Shown here piece by piece: positions 35,401 through 50,216 of a stretch of 64,000 nt of DNA. A model generated the notes under the pieces. That model saw nothing but the letters and a program-made list of their open reading frames with translations. It made no database searches and had not been told where the DNA came from. This stretch comes from Pictodentalium vernedei (lineage: Eukaryota > Mollusca > Scaphopoda > Dentaliida > Dentaliidae), in assembly GCA_031216915.1 (NCBI GenBank), contig CM062292.1, positions 67,754,790 to 67,818,789 on the forward strand. The letters are read 5' to 3'. Both the position numbers and the translations under genes were made by a program. Position 1 is the first letter of the stretch; every line of letters begins with the position of its first letter.

Positions 35401-38400
35401 TACAAAAAGATTTTCAACACAAATTTATTTTTATTCCTATCTGTCACATTTCGGGTATTATAAAATTGTTTATTCAGCAACAATTCTCTTTTCACAGGGG
35501 TCTTATAAAAACATCTTGTCTTTAATGAGTTAGCAATTGAAACCCAGAACGTCCCAGCACGCCTTCGGCACGCTAAAACCATTCTTTTAGACCTGAGACT
35601 TTCGGTCACAGTGGTCTCTCAAGACAGGTGGTCTCCCATAGCAGGTCCATTATAGAGTAAAACCAATCGGTGCTTGGCAGATGTGGTCTCTCAAGGCAGG
35701 TGGTCTCTCAAGACAGTGGTCTCTCAAGACAGGTTTTACTGTAATGCAATATGATATTTCACCAGATATAACTTGTTTGACAGAGCTCAGTGAGCACTGT
35801 CAAACAAGATATAATTGATTAAATTCACAGTTACACAAGAGAAAAACAGAGTGATTGGAGAAAATTCTATTGCTACCAGAGTGCTTAGGATTATTTATTT
35901 ATTGGTGTTTAAGGTCACATACTTCTGCACATAGGGCCCTGCGAGTCAGATATTTTAGTTCGAGTCGATTCTCGATTCGATTCTAGTTTAGAACTCACGA
36001 TTCAAGTCATTTTTCGAGTCGATACTTATAAAACCGATGCCCTGATTTCTTCTCAACAGAGAGGGATATAACATTCTTTCATCGCGTAAATGCGACTTTC
36101 AATCGGCTAAGTATTCCATGTATACATATTTTGGTACAAGCTACCGACCTTTCTTACCTGTTAGAACCTCCAGGTAACAAGTTTTAACATGTTTTCCAAA
36201 TCAGACTCGGCATATAGATATTGGGTTGTTACCTCACACTAATTGTCATAATTTATAGATTACCTTAGTAGTAAATAATACGAAATATACTGTAAAATAT
36301 GTTTAATTAAATGAAGCACCGAATGTCACAACATGGGGAACTCTGCATTCAGTAATTCTGTAACATGTTCCTTAGGGGACTTTATGAGCATGAATCGCGT
36401 GAGAAACAACCATTTAGAATCCCGTTACGACTTGTGTATAATGCTGACTTTACTAAGGCCACGATGAGGCATCAGTAAATCGTGTTGGTATCATTTAACA
36501 ATAATGAGAATAGGGTTTTGCAACATATTTTGCTATTTCTTACGTGGCCAAACTGGATTATTGCATCGTTTAAAGAAAGAACTCACAATGAAAATTCTGT
36601 CGTTTATTGGGACCGAATCGACTTGAGAAAAAGGACATCTGCAAATCGGAGATGAGTCTAGTCGATTTTGCGTTCCGATTCGAGATTCAACTCAAAATTC
36701 GAGTAATCACAGGTCCCTATCTGCACAATAGCTAATTGTGACCACAATATGGAGATAAAGCCAAGTTTAGTCAATCGTTTATACTCAAGTTGCCCATTTT
36801 GGAGGAATTCCACAAGCATTGGTGACTGGGTCCTATTTTACCAGTACAACAGAGCTTATTTACCACAGTAAAGAAAAAACTGTTTCACTTCACCGGGTTC
36901 CCATGGGGGGTGCTAAGGGTTAATTTATCTCTCTACCAAAACTTCTTAAAAGTTCACCTACTTAATTACTTTACAGTTCAGTGAGTGACATTATCATTCT
37001 ATTTTAGATATTCTGGAAAATCAAAAGTAGTTGAGTCCGATAACCATGAAAAAGAAATCTTGTCAAATTTCATAACAGTTATCAACCAGAACATCAAAGG
37101 TGGGGCACTTAATGCTTATTGCATACCATCTTTTTAAATCAGTGTACTGATAAAACAAACTGGAACTGATGGAAATCTAATCAAGCAGTGTAATTACAAT
37201 ATGTTTTTGCATCAAACCCTAGGAAATGAACGAAAAAAGAAGTTTGTCTAACAATAAAAGAAGTGCAAATAACTTTTTGAAGATGTACTGAAAAACTATT
37301 TTCTGGAAATATTTGCTTTTTCAATTCATTTTTTACCAGATCTTATCTTGTCATCCTAAAGTAGTTTGTTATCATAAGTGTCAGGTTTCCCACTTATATC
37401 AGAGAATCAAGCACTATTCTAGTACAGTAGAATCCTCTTAATTGAATATCCATTTTGCAAGTGAAAATTATTCAATTAACAGGAGTATACAATTAACAGG
37501 GATTTGGTCAGTTTCCTGTGTTCTGGAGTTAAACTGAGCATTTATTCTATTATATCTTGTTTGACAGAGCTCACAGAGCTCTGTCAAACAAGATATAATA
37601 GAATAAATACCTGTATTGGATGTAGTGAGGTCAAAAAGGTTGATAAATAAGGGGAATTTGGTGCGTGTCACAGTAATTTTTTCGACATATTACAAAAATT
37701 TATATGCAATTAACAGGAGTTTACTCTACAACCCATATGCAATTAACAGATCGAATTTGTACTGAAGGTATGGTAAATGGTTTTGTGTTTGAAAATTATA
37801 TTCAATTAACAGGGATATACAATTAAGAGATATCCAATTAAGTGGGCTCCACTGTACATGTATTTTTCAAGGACTCTGACATGATTTTCATGTGAACTTA
37901 TAATGCCATGAACAACACAAAGAATTTCTGCTTCAAGGACCTGATGGCTGGAAAACCCAATGAGCTACATGCAGATATATTCATCCCTTAAGTGCAACAA
38001 GGCACTATCTGCAATGCTAATGCATGGGGTCTCAACTCTCAAAATTGTGAGAATTTGTCCCTCGATCGTCAGGTTGGAAGATGGCATCAAAAATCGAATC
38101 TCCTGCCCAAATCGTGAAACTTATGAAAATATTAAACTTATGTCTGCTGACCTCTGGTCAGTAATCAGATATCGCTCTGTGGTCTTTTTTGCTCGAACAG
38201 AAAAACGGTTATGCCAGTCCAACATTGCATGAACGGTGCATTAACAAAACGAGCATTCATGCCGTTTTTCAAGCCCTGCTACAGTCCATCAGAAATTGTC
38301 TACAGGCACTCTCTAATTTACTATAACATGCCAAATCAACAGACAAAATATTCTTTCTTTAAAATGAATACGAAGCAGATCCACAGAATATGAAGAATTT

Positions 38401-38729
38401 CATCCCTCTGCACACTGATGTCAATGTACCAAAATTTCAGGCAGTAAATTTCCCCTATGATACAACTAGAAATTTAACCAAATTAAACTTGTTTGACAGA
38501 GCTCATTGAGCTCTGTCAAACAAGACTGAATTGGTTACATTCCTGGTTGCATTATATGAAAAACTTTTAACTGGAAATTAAAAATTTTCGATGGTACTGT
38601 GCAGAGGGTTAAGTATGGCACAAGTACTTTACTGTAGAACCCAAATATGGGCTTCTACATCTCAACTAGTTAACTGATTCACATCTGAAACAATATGACC
38701 TAACCAATGATAGTGCTGTTCAACCCAAA

Positions 38730-38788
<59 letters not shown>

Positions 38789-38808
38789 ACAGGAGGCCCC
38801 AAGGCGCA

Positions 38809-38851
<43 letters not shown>

Positions 38852-41800
38852 AAAAATAAATAAATAAATAAATAAATAAATAAACAGGAGGCCCCAAGGC
38901 GCCTTAATAGAATTATCTGACAAAGTGGTTCAAAGAAGTATTTGGGCTCACATTCAGTTAGTCATGGTTCATAAACACTACTGAGGAATGAAGTCAGGAA
39001 AGGCAAATTTTATGGAAAAACACTAAGGAATGGATTTGAACAAACTTGATCCTAACCTTCTCCCCTGCCCCCTTATAGAGAGCCCAAATATTAAGCCAGG
39101 GACTCGATTTGAACAAATGTGAATCTGACCTTCCTAAATCAAACTTGATTCTGATTCCTCCTAGAGATGTTATACACCAAATATGAAAGAATTCTGATGG
39201 GTGGATCTGAAGAAGAAGGTTTTTAAAGAACCAGTAGTGCCAAAATATTAACCCAGGGACACGATTTGAAAAAAACTTGAATCTGACCCACCTGGAGATG
39301 TTGTACACCAAATATAAAAGCATTCTGACTGGTGGGTCTACGGAAGAAGATTTTTAAAAAAATTTCCTCGTATTGAACTAAGTTAATATTTGGGCTCCTG
39401 TAGGGAGCCCAAATATTAACCCAGGGACTCGATTTGAACAAATGTGAATCTGACCTTCCTAGAGATGTTGTATACCAAATATAAAAGCATTCTGACAGGT
39501 GGATCTAAAGAAGAAAGTTTTTAAAAAAATAGTTGTGCCAAAATATTAACTCAGGGACCCGATTTGTACAAACTTGAATCTGACTCACATAGAGATGTTT
39601 TGACTGCTGGATCTGAAGAAGAAGATTTTTAAAGATATTTCCCCATATTTCCCTAAGTTAAAATTCAGGCTCTCATAGTGAGCCCAAATATAAACCCAGG
39701 GGCTCGATTTGAACAAACTTCATTCTAACCCCCATATAGATGTTGTATACCAAACATGAAAGGATTCTGACTGGTGGAGCAGAAGAAGAAGATTCTTAAA
39801 GAAATTTCCTCAAATTGTACGAAGTTAAACTTTGGGCTTCAATAGGGAGCCCAAATACTAACTCAGGGACCCGATTTGTACAAACTTGAATCTGACCCCC
39901 CTATAGATGTTATATACCAAATATGAAAGGATTCTGACTGGTGGATCTGAAGAAGAAGATTTTTAAAGAAATTTCCTCAAATTGCACAACGTTAAACTTT
40001 GGGCTCCAATAGAGAGCCCAAATACTCACACAGGGACCCGATTTGTACAAGCTTGAATCTGACCCCCCTATAGATGTTGTATACTAAATATGAAAGCATT
40101 CTGACTGGTGGATCTGAAGAAGAAGATTTTTAAACAAATTTCCCCATATTTCACTATGTTAAAATTCGGGCTCCTACAGGGAGCCCAATTATTAACCCAG
40201 GGAATTGATTTGAACAAACTTGAATCTGACTCCAATAGAGAAGTTATATACCAAATATCATAAGATTCTTAACGATGGTTCTGGATAATTTAAAAAAAAA
40301 ATTTATGGTTGCTATCAGAGTAATGCCCCTTGTGGTGCACCCTGTGGACGCGGAAAGTTTATTTGTACAAACTTGAATTGACATATGATAAGAAACATGC
40401 ACACCAAATTTGGTTCAATTTAAAATGGATAGAATCAAACAAGCGTCAAAATTTCAGGGAAAATGGATTGTGTACAAAGCTGCAAATAATTTTTGTTTTG
40501 GTGTTTGTACCCAAGAAGTTTTGTAAAGATCGGTTCATAAATACGGCCTCTAGCCCGAGCCGTATTGGCATTTGCACTTGCAGTGCTGAAAATAACACTA
40601 AATACATCAATGTTAGTCAAATTTGCATAATTTACGCACGAGAAAAAAACCCGTATTATATGTGATGTATCCCATGGTACTAAACATTCATACAAAAAAT
40701 TATTCAAATCAGCGCTTTCATATGGAAGTTCTGCGCAAAAATCTGATTGTACCTAATTTTGTACAAAATGGCTGCCAGCAGCCAACCTGAATTTCGGATC
40801 GGACCCAAAAACACTCGTTCTCGTCCCACAGTCATAACAAAGGTACCCAAGAAGTTTTGTAAAGATCGGTTCATAAATACGGCCTCTAGCCTGAGCCGTA
40901 TTGAATTGTTGATGGACAGACGGACAACTGGCCATGGCATAAGCTCAAATTTGGCTTCGCCAAAGTTGAGCTAAAAAATGACCTTATTAACTGGAAATCT
41001 ACTGTCAGTAGCCGAGGGTATGTCACAAGCTATTTTTTCTAAATAAAATAAAAAAGATGGGTATTTTTTTACTCCTTTTTTGTCAGATTCAGGGAGGTTG
41101 TTGCACAGAAGGTTAAGCTGACAATATAATGTGAAAGGCTTTTACTTGTTTCAAATTTCCAATCTGTGTGTAATGTGTGTTCAAATTAAGTTCCTGATCA
41201 CTTATCAGAAATCTCTCAAGGACAATTTTTTTCACTGTTCACAGGAGCTGGGATATCTGTAACCAACCGAAAACAGCCTTCCATTAAATTCAAAACTATC
41301 ACCACTTGTATCATTTCAATTACCGACAACATACAGCAATGAAATGAAATGGATGCTAATAGAAGTATATTACTCATCTTTTGACAACTGGTGACATAAA
41401 TGGATCTGTATAATTACTGTACAAGAAATTCTGTATACATGAATGTATATAATATCTATGTTAACCCAGGCCTGGACTTTTGAAAAATCTAGGGGAGCTA
41501 CTATGGCTCCCCTAAATCTGTGCCAGGAGAGCCATTCTATAAATGAGCCTGTTATTAATAAGGGAATTGAAGGTTTAAGGAGTGCTTAAGGAGAGCAATT
41601 ATGGCTCTCCTTAAATTGACTTTGCAGGAGCCATGGAGGGCAGGAGCTATAGCTCTCCTCAAAAGACCAGGTCTGTTAAGCCTTTATCTAACATGAAAAG
41701 CAGACGACAATTGCAAACAAAATTCTTCTATAACTAATTTTTTTCATTTTTTGTCTCAATAATATAGGTATGACCCCTCATTGGAACGAGCTTGACGAGC

Positions 41801-44800
41801 TCGTTCCAAAGAGGGGGTGATAACCTATGTTTTTGAGACAAAAAATGAAAAAAATAATGAAAATTAATTGGCGATTTTTGTGAATAGCGCTGGCCGGTTT
41901 TGCCCGTTATGTTAGGTAAAGGGTTAACTGCAAAACTGATGATACCCAAGGAGTAAATCCATAGTTTGTGCTTCACATCACGCAATAGTTGAACTGAGAA
42001 ACCAACTACTGCCCTGTAGAGCTCTGTCCAAATGGCAAGCTTATCTTTTAACCAGTCTGACTGACAAGCTATTTTTAACTCCTTGCATTGCATGCTGCTG
42101 GCAGATATTCCTGACCAGGACAATATTTTGCTCACCACTGAAATAGGCAAGGCTTGAAATAAGTGGCCGGACAAGGACAATGACCGACACCAAACTTACT
42201 TTGACAGACATACTTTGAAATTCATTGACTGACACAAAATTCTGCTCAATTTTTTAGAATCCCAGGTTAAAAAACACTGGTGTAAACTTAAATTCCATTG
42301 CGAATTAACTACTAAATGGCCATACGTCCGTTTGCAAAGAAAAAAAATGAAAAATAATTCCGATACTCAAAAAACGGCCCAAAAAGGGCACATTACTAGT
42401 TAGAATACATGGTCCAAGATAGCTATCTGGAAAGCCCAGCTGCCTCAGGTATACATCTTAAAAAATAGCATGGCAGCCTGAATGGTTCAAAGTCCCTTGT
42501 GTAGGCATAAAACGTTAATAGATATTTGCCAGAGTATAAACATTATCAAAAAAAAGAATGGCAGGCAGATTGGTTCAAAGTCCTTTCTGTTGGCATAAAA
42601 TGGTGACTGGTAATTGATAGTTTGGTGATATGTAAATCGGACATGCCCAAGAAATTAGTCACAACAACTGGCAGTTTGACACAGCTTTTATCATGGAATT
42701 TCAATTGTCATCCATAGCTATTTCGGTGATTGTTGAATACTCATCTGAATAGCTCACTGAGAAGCACTGCTCTGTGTACAAATAAGCAATTTCATATCAG
42801 GATCAAGCAAACATGGGTCAAATATTTCTATAGACGAGACTAAAATTTCAAAGCTGACAGAATGCTAGATGTTAATTCCTTGAATATTAAAGACCAGTTT
42901 TCTGCTGGTCCAAGAACATGATATAATTTCACAAAGTAGATGACTGCTCAGTGAATGTGGGGGGATAACCAATCAATATTTTTAATATGCAGCCCAAAGG
43001 CTGCACCAGTCCTGGAAATGAGACGGGAGGGAGTGCAATATTGAAAATATTGATTGGTCTACCCCAAATAATGAATATGGACTCTTCTAATTGCTGCCAT
43101 TGAACTGGCATAGAAGATACCACTAGAGTTCAAAGGGTTAAGGTTTCTGGTGTTGGATGACTTCCCTCATATACTAACATTTTACGAGTGCAATTTACTC
43201 CCGTCTCTGAATTCATGGGGGCTTAAAACTGCACCCATCAATTTTGTTCATTTCCAACACTGCTGCATGTTGAAAATATTGAATGATTCACCCCTAGGTA
43301 ATGAATATGGACCACCACTGAACATGCTGTCATTAAACTGACTTGGAAGACACCCCCAGGTAATGAATATGGACCATCACTGAACATGTTGTCATTAAAC
43401 TGACTTGGAAGACACCCTCAGATAATGAATATGGACCACCACTGAACATGTTGTCATTAAAATGACTTGGAAGACACCCCCAGGTAATGAATATGGACCA
43501 CCCTGAACATGTTGTCATTGACCTGACTTGGAAGACACCCCCAGATAATGAATATGGACCATCACTGAACATGTTGTCATTGACCTGACTTGGAAGACAC
43601 CCCAGATAATGAATATGGACCATCACTGAACATGTTGTCATTGACCTGACTTGGAAGACACCCCCAGATAATGAATATGGACCACCACTGAACATATTGT
43701 CATTAAACTGACTTGGAAGACACTACCAGATAATGAATATGGACCACCACTGAACATGTTGTCATTGAACTGGCTTGGAAGACACCCCCAGGTAATGAAT
43801 ATGGAACACAACTGAACTTCATGTCATTGACCTGACTTGGAAGACACCCCAGGTAATGAATATGGACCATCACTGAACATGTTGTCATTGGACTGGCTTG
43901 GAAGACACCCCAGGTAATGAAGATGGACCACCACTGAACATGTTGTCATTGGACTGGCTTGGAAGACACCCCAGGTAATGAATATGGACCACCACTGAAC
44001 ATGTTGTCATTGACCTGACTTGGAAGACACCCCCAGGTAATGAATATGGACCACCACTGAACATCGCGTCATTGACCTGACTTGGAAGACACCCCAGGTA
44101 ATGAATATGGGCCATCACTGAACATGTTGTCATTGACCTGACTTGGAAGACACCCCAGGTAATGAATATGGACCATCACTGAACATGTTGTCATTGACCT
44201 GACTTGGAAGACACCCCCAGGTAATGAATATGGACCATCACTGAACATGTTGTCATTGACCTGACTTGGAAGACACCCCCAGATAATGAATATGGACCAC
44301 CACTGAACATTGTGTCATTGACCTGACTTGGAAGACACCCCCAGGTAATGAATATGGACCACCACTGAACATGTTGTCATTGACCTGACTTGGAAGACAC
44401 CCCCAGATAATGAATATGAACCACCACTGAACATGTTGTCATTGACCTGACTTGGAAGACACCCCCAGATAATGAATATGGACCAACACTGAACATTGTG
44501 TTATTGACCTGACTTGGAAGACACCCCCAGATAATGAATATGGACCACCACTGAACATGTTGTCATTGACCTGACTTGGAAGACACCCCCAGAAAATGAA
44601 TATGGACCACCACTGAACATTGTGTCATTGACCTGACTTGGAAGACACCCCCAGATAATGAATATGAACCACCACTGAACATGTTGTCATTGACCTGACT
44701 TGGAAGACACCCCCAGATAATGAATATGGACCAACACTGAACATTGTGTTATTGACCTGACTTGGAAGACACCCCCAGATAATGAATATGGACCACCACT

Positions 44801-45710
44801 GAACATGTTGTCATTGACCTGACTTGGAAGACACCCCCAGAAAATGAATATGGACCACCACTGAACATTGTGTCATTGACCTGACTTGGAAGACACCCCC
44901 AGGTAATGAATATGGACCACCACTGAACATGTTGTCATTGACCTGACTTGGAAGACACCACCAGGATTCAAAGGGTTAAGGGCAATATCTTGCATCTTTG
45001 TCTGATGGTATTATACAGCTGTAGGATAAGTTTATAACAATCAACACCACATTTTCACAGGGATTCATTCATCTGTTCAAACATACTGATAAATTTTTCA
45101 TGTAACATCCAATCTGATACAGGATCATGCAAAACTTGTGTTTGGTAAATAAACTGACTGTCTAAAACTCAAGTTAAAAATTGCATGTAAAAGGTATTTA
45201 CCCCTCAACATTTTTTATCCTTTGTTTATTTTACCCACTGAACATGTTTGCAAAACATATTACCAAAGGACTGTTTACCGAATCTAGTGCGGCAAAGTGG
45301 TATCGGATATAGATGATATTCACCGCAAGTGCTCATAACAACTCTAGAGGTCAAAACATTCATTTTATACAAAATATGGCCCGGACAAACAAAATGTTGA
45401 TGACAGATGGACAACGGACAACAGACGATGGATGAGGGACAGACAAACCATTATCAGAAAAAGCTCTGCTGACATTTATCAGGCAGAGCTCTAAAAAAAA
45501 TCCAAACTTACAAATACACCATCCTTTCATTTTCTCCATGTAATTCATAAACCTACAGACAAACACCCCAAACTTGCTTTAACACTTTACCTAACAAATC
45601 GACCAGATCTGCACAGGTGAGTTACAAATTGGGCAGTTGAAAAAAAACATTTCAAAACAGCCACACCATGTGCCTCTTCATTGGAACGTGCTCATTGAGC
45701 TTGTTCCAGT

Positions 45711-45741
<31 letters not shown>

Positions 45742-48700
45742 GGGGGGGAGGGAGGAGGGGGGGGTCACATGATATACTGGTAGTTTTATTGAATTGTTTT
45801 TTAAATTTGAAAAAAATAACAACAAACTTTGATACTGTGTACATTGGATAAAGGGTTAACACTTTACCTAACGAATCGCCAGCATCCGCCCACGTAATAT
45901 GCAAATTGAGCAGTTGAAAAAATTAAATTTTTCAAAACCATGTCATGTGACCCCTCATTGGAACGAGCTCAATGAGCTCGTTCCAATGAGGGGTCACATG
46001 ATATGGTTTTGTTGAAATTTTTTGAAAAAGTTAAAAAAATGATATTTAAAATAATAAATTTTGATATCGTCCACGTTGGTTAAGGGGTTAATACTCTGTT
46101 TTGTAAAAAATAACAAGTAATTTGAAAGGAATCAACCCTTTACATGACATAACAGCCATAACCAGCCAGTGCCATTCACAAAAATCGCATTCAAATTTTA
46201 TTAATTTTTTTTTAATCGTTACCTCCAAAACATTCATTGAGATCATTCAAGTCTCTGAATGAGGTGTCATAATCTATGGAAAATTTACTTACTGTTAAAA
46301 CTAGAAGTCCTGTCACGAACTGTGTGCTTATCTAGGCTTAATTGTGTGTAGGAATTGCATGCAAATGCCATATCGAATGGCATCCAAAGCACGGCAGGTT
46401 CTCCTGGTTACTCATAGTAAACACAGGCCATGTTTCTGCCAATGGACCTCCGGGTAAACCGGAGGTCCATTGGCTGAAACATTGCTTCTGCACAGGCCAT
46501 ATGTACAGAATTTGGTAGTATTACTATGGTCATAATGCATAGATTAAAGCACAGATGGACGTGCTATTTGTGGGCATTTCATGACAGGACTTCTAGTTTT
46601 AACTGGAAACTGGAATTTTTTTGACAAGAGTTGCCTGCTATGGGATATAGATGGTTAAAATATTTGTTGTAGTATCATTTACAAGCTGGTGTATGATAGG
46701 AATCTATGAGAACAAACAACTATTTGAACATCTGGTTCACAACATAAACAGTTCTCAACAAACTGATGCATACTAAATATTTCTCATTGTGAAGTATCAT
46801 CCTCCATATTCTGGTACAACACAAGCTGATGCACCGGGCTTTATCTATTTATTTATTCCTTTATTTATGATCATGATTAGCCATTGTGCATAAGTATGTG
46901 GCCTTAAACACCAATAAATAAATATAATAATATTCCTTTATTTATTTACTCTTTTATTTATTTATTAATTTATTTAAATTTATTTATTTAATGCTCAGGC
47001 ATCAATTCACGCTGAAAAATTAAGTCATATTCCCCTGTCGGTCGGCAAAACGAAATATCAAAATGATATTTAGAAATCGATATTTCATCGTAGGTTCGGA
47101 TGACGAATCACATGTACTTTAAACGAGTCAGCACATCAGTAATGAATTCCAGAGTCCCAAATACAAACGAATTCGAATAATTGATAGTGACAGTGACTAA
47201 ATCAATTCATTAAATCAGCGGTTTCAAAGTTTGACTTTCTCATTCACCTTCCAGCGAAAAGCCGAAATCACTTTCAAATTTCTTCAGTTCAACTTCACAC
47301 GTCTTCAGTGCATTGAGTTCAAAAAAAATAAAATGACGTGTCTTGTTATTGAAAATAAGAAAGTGGTGTTTTTTGTTATTGTTCTATTTCTTCGAAACAC
47401 ATTGCGATTATTTCAATTCGCCAGCCTTGGTAAATCGTAAAGTTAGGGGAGAAATAAGATGGGACTACTTTTTGTGCGGATATTCACACATTCCAATGGT
47501 TGGAGTTTGGTTGTTGTAATTTTTGTATGGGCGCCGGTTCGGCACATAAATTTTGCGCCTTAATGGCAAATAAAGGCCACAAATTGGAGAGTTTGTAGTC
47601 GTAGAGCATTAAATAAAAAGAAAATTCACGAAAATTTGATGAATACCGAAAATATCTCGTTCGTGGCTACAAGAAATATGAGGATCTTCACTCGCGACTG
47701 CGTCGCTCGTGAAGATCCTCATATTTCTTTGTAGCCACTCACGAGATATTTTCGGTATTCATCAAATTTTCATGAATATCCTCTATTTATTTTTTATATT
47801 ATTTTTTTGATTTATTTATTATTTACTCTTTCCTGTATTTTATTTATTTATTTATAAACCTATCATTTTGTATACAGTGGAGCCCACTTAATTGGATATC
47901 TCTTAACTGAAGAACCCTGTTAATTGAATATAAACACAAAACCATCTACCATACCTTCAGTATAAATTTGATCTGTTAGTTGCATATGGGCCATTCCCGT
48001 TCGCTCTGCATCTGTTGTTTCCAGTTCAGTTGTGAGACGGTGTGATAATCCTCAACATCAAAGACTGGCCGACTACAGTTTTGTTCTAATTAGTTGGGCA
48101 GTTTAAACGAGAGCGAATTCAGTTCATTTTTCAGACTTAGATTTTTATTCAGACAAAGATGGTAAACAAATATACATTATAACCAAAGTTATAAATGTAC
48201 ATTAGTGTTTTACGATTTTGAAAAAAAATAATTTCTGACAAAAGTTCACAGACAAATATACATTATTACAGATGTCCACAGACAATTATACATTAGTGTT
48301 TTACGTTTTAAACAATAATAATAATAATTTTTTGGCCTTCCGCTGATTTGTTGCGGTCGCCTTATGAGGAGTCCTACATCTATTCCCCCGCCAGGCTATT
48401 CCTTCCCCACCCTCCCTCCTAATCTCTAACATTTCATTATTCCACCCATTGGCGTTTTCTCGATCTCCACAACTATACAATTGCCCTTTTCCCTTATGTC
48501 ATTTCTCATCCACTTATCTTCAATATTTTCATCCCATTTTTTCCATTAGTTTCCCAAAGAGTTTTGTTCTACTGGACAAATATTTGGGGCATTCTAGAAT
48601 GAAATAATGTTCCCAGGTCTCTGTTACTACCAAGTGGAAGTAGGCAAATGTGTGTGTATGTGTATGTGGGTGGAGGGAGGGGGGCTGGAAGGGGGCCCTA

Positions 48701-50182
48701 CGCCCCAGATGAGAATGGGATGAAGGAGGAAAAGTGAAACTAATTTGCCTCCTCTTCTCAGTTATAGAATAGTGGCTTCATGATGCGCTTGTTCCTTTTT
48801 TCAGAAAGTCAATTAGTTCGAAGATGTTTGAGTGTGAACCCGGGAGTACTTGTTGGAGTTCTGGGCCAACTTGATTTATTGTCCTCGACCCAGTAGTTGG
48901 TGGTGATCCCATAGGGTATTTTGTCTATGGGCATTTTGTCTGCGCACTATTTCCACCCGCTCACCATCGTCATTGGAACCATTGGCAGGGCTAATGCTCT
49001 TCTTAATAATGATTGCTGCCAGCCCCGGACCTGAATTTACACAACATTTTTGTAACTAATGTTCGAGTGATCATTTATCATTTTACACAACACTGAAAGC
49101 AAAGATAAAAAACTTATCAACCCTCTCTCTGAGATAAATTAAACACATCCCAACTGAAATTTGTTCTCTGAACACTTGAGGTGACAAACACACCACCAAG
49201 ATAAATTCTTCTCACAAGCATTGTTTTGATACAGACTATAACTTGCTGCGACAGATTAATTAACATCAGTTTGCAGGGTGAATGGGAATAAGCCATTGCA
49301 TATAGGTTAAAGACTAAACTACTCCTGTTAATTGAATAAAAAATCTAGTAATATGTCGAGAAATTACCCTGACATTCACAAAATTCCCCTTGTTTTTAGA
49401 CCTATTTGGCCTCAGTACATTCTAATACAGGTATTTAATCTATTATATCTTGTTTAATCTATTATATCTTTGTGATGTCCAGAATGGGATCACAACTCGC
49501 CAGAAAAGCCGGCTCGTTGTGATCCCATTCTGGGCACCACCTTGAATCTGATACAAATCACAGGACATGCACATTATCATGACAATTCATTTATCTAACA
49601 ATTCTGTCACACAAACAGATTAAATCTTAAATTATTAATACAGTTTTGGGACATAATGTTGGGAGAGAAAAAAAACAACCATATTTTTGGAGCAATATTG
49701 TTGTGCACTTTAACAAACAATGAGTAATGTGGTCACCGCAAAGTTTCAAAGTTGCGTTGTAAAATCATTCACTCTCAATGTCACTTCTTATGATGATATG
49801 CTTGAATTTACAAGTGTGTAATGTTTTGATATTTGGTATGCAGCATCCTTAGGGGGGTAAGATTCAAGTTTGTTCAAGCCAAGTCCCTAGGTCCATATTT
49901 GGGCTCACTGTGGGAGCTTGAATTGTAACTTAGTTCGAAATGAGGAATTTTCTTAAAAAATCGTCTTCTTCAGATCCAGCAGTCGGAATGTTTTGATATT
50001 TGGTATGCAGCATCCTTAGGGGGTGAGATTCAAGTTTGTTCAAGCCATGACCCTAGGTCCATATTTGGGCTCACTGTGGGAGCTTGAATTGTAACTTAGT
50101 TCGAAATGAGGAATTTTCTTAAAAAATCTTCTTCTTCAGATCCAGCAGTCGGAATGTTTTGATATGTGGTGTGTAGCATCCT

Positions 50183-50216
<34 letters not shown>

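Noticed and set aside
38700..38923. Long open frames reading [12 protein letters not shown] on the minus strand
   Set aside because: Pure translation of an (AAAT)n microsatellite; no start context, no domain.
43333..44133. Repetitive open frames ([14 protein letters not shown]) across the 62-bp minisatellite
   Set aside because: The 61/62-bp period cycles the reading frame; peptide repeats follow the DNA repeat and stop at random.
47231..47440. Small plus-strand open frame beginning [15 protein letters not shown]
   Set aside because: Short, AT-driven composition, no splice or domain support.
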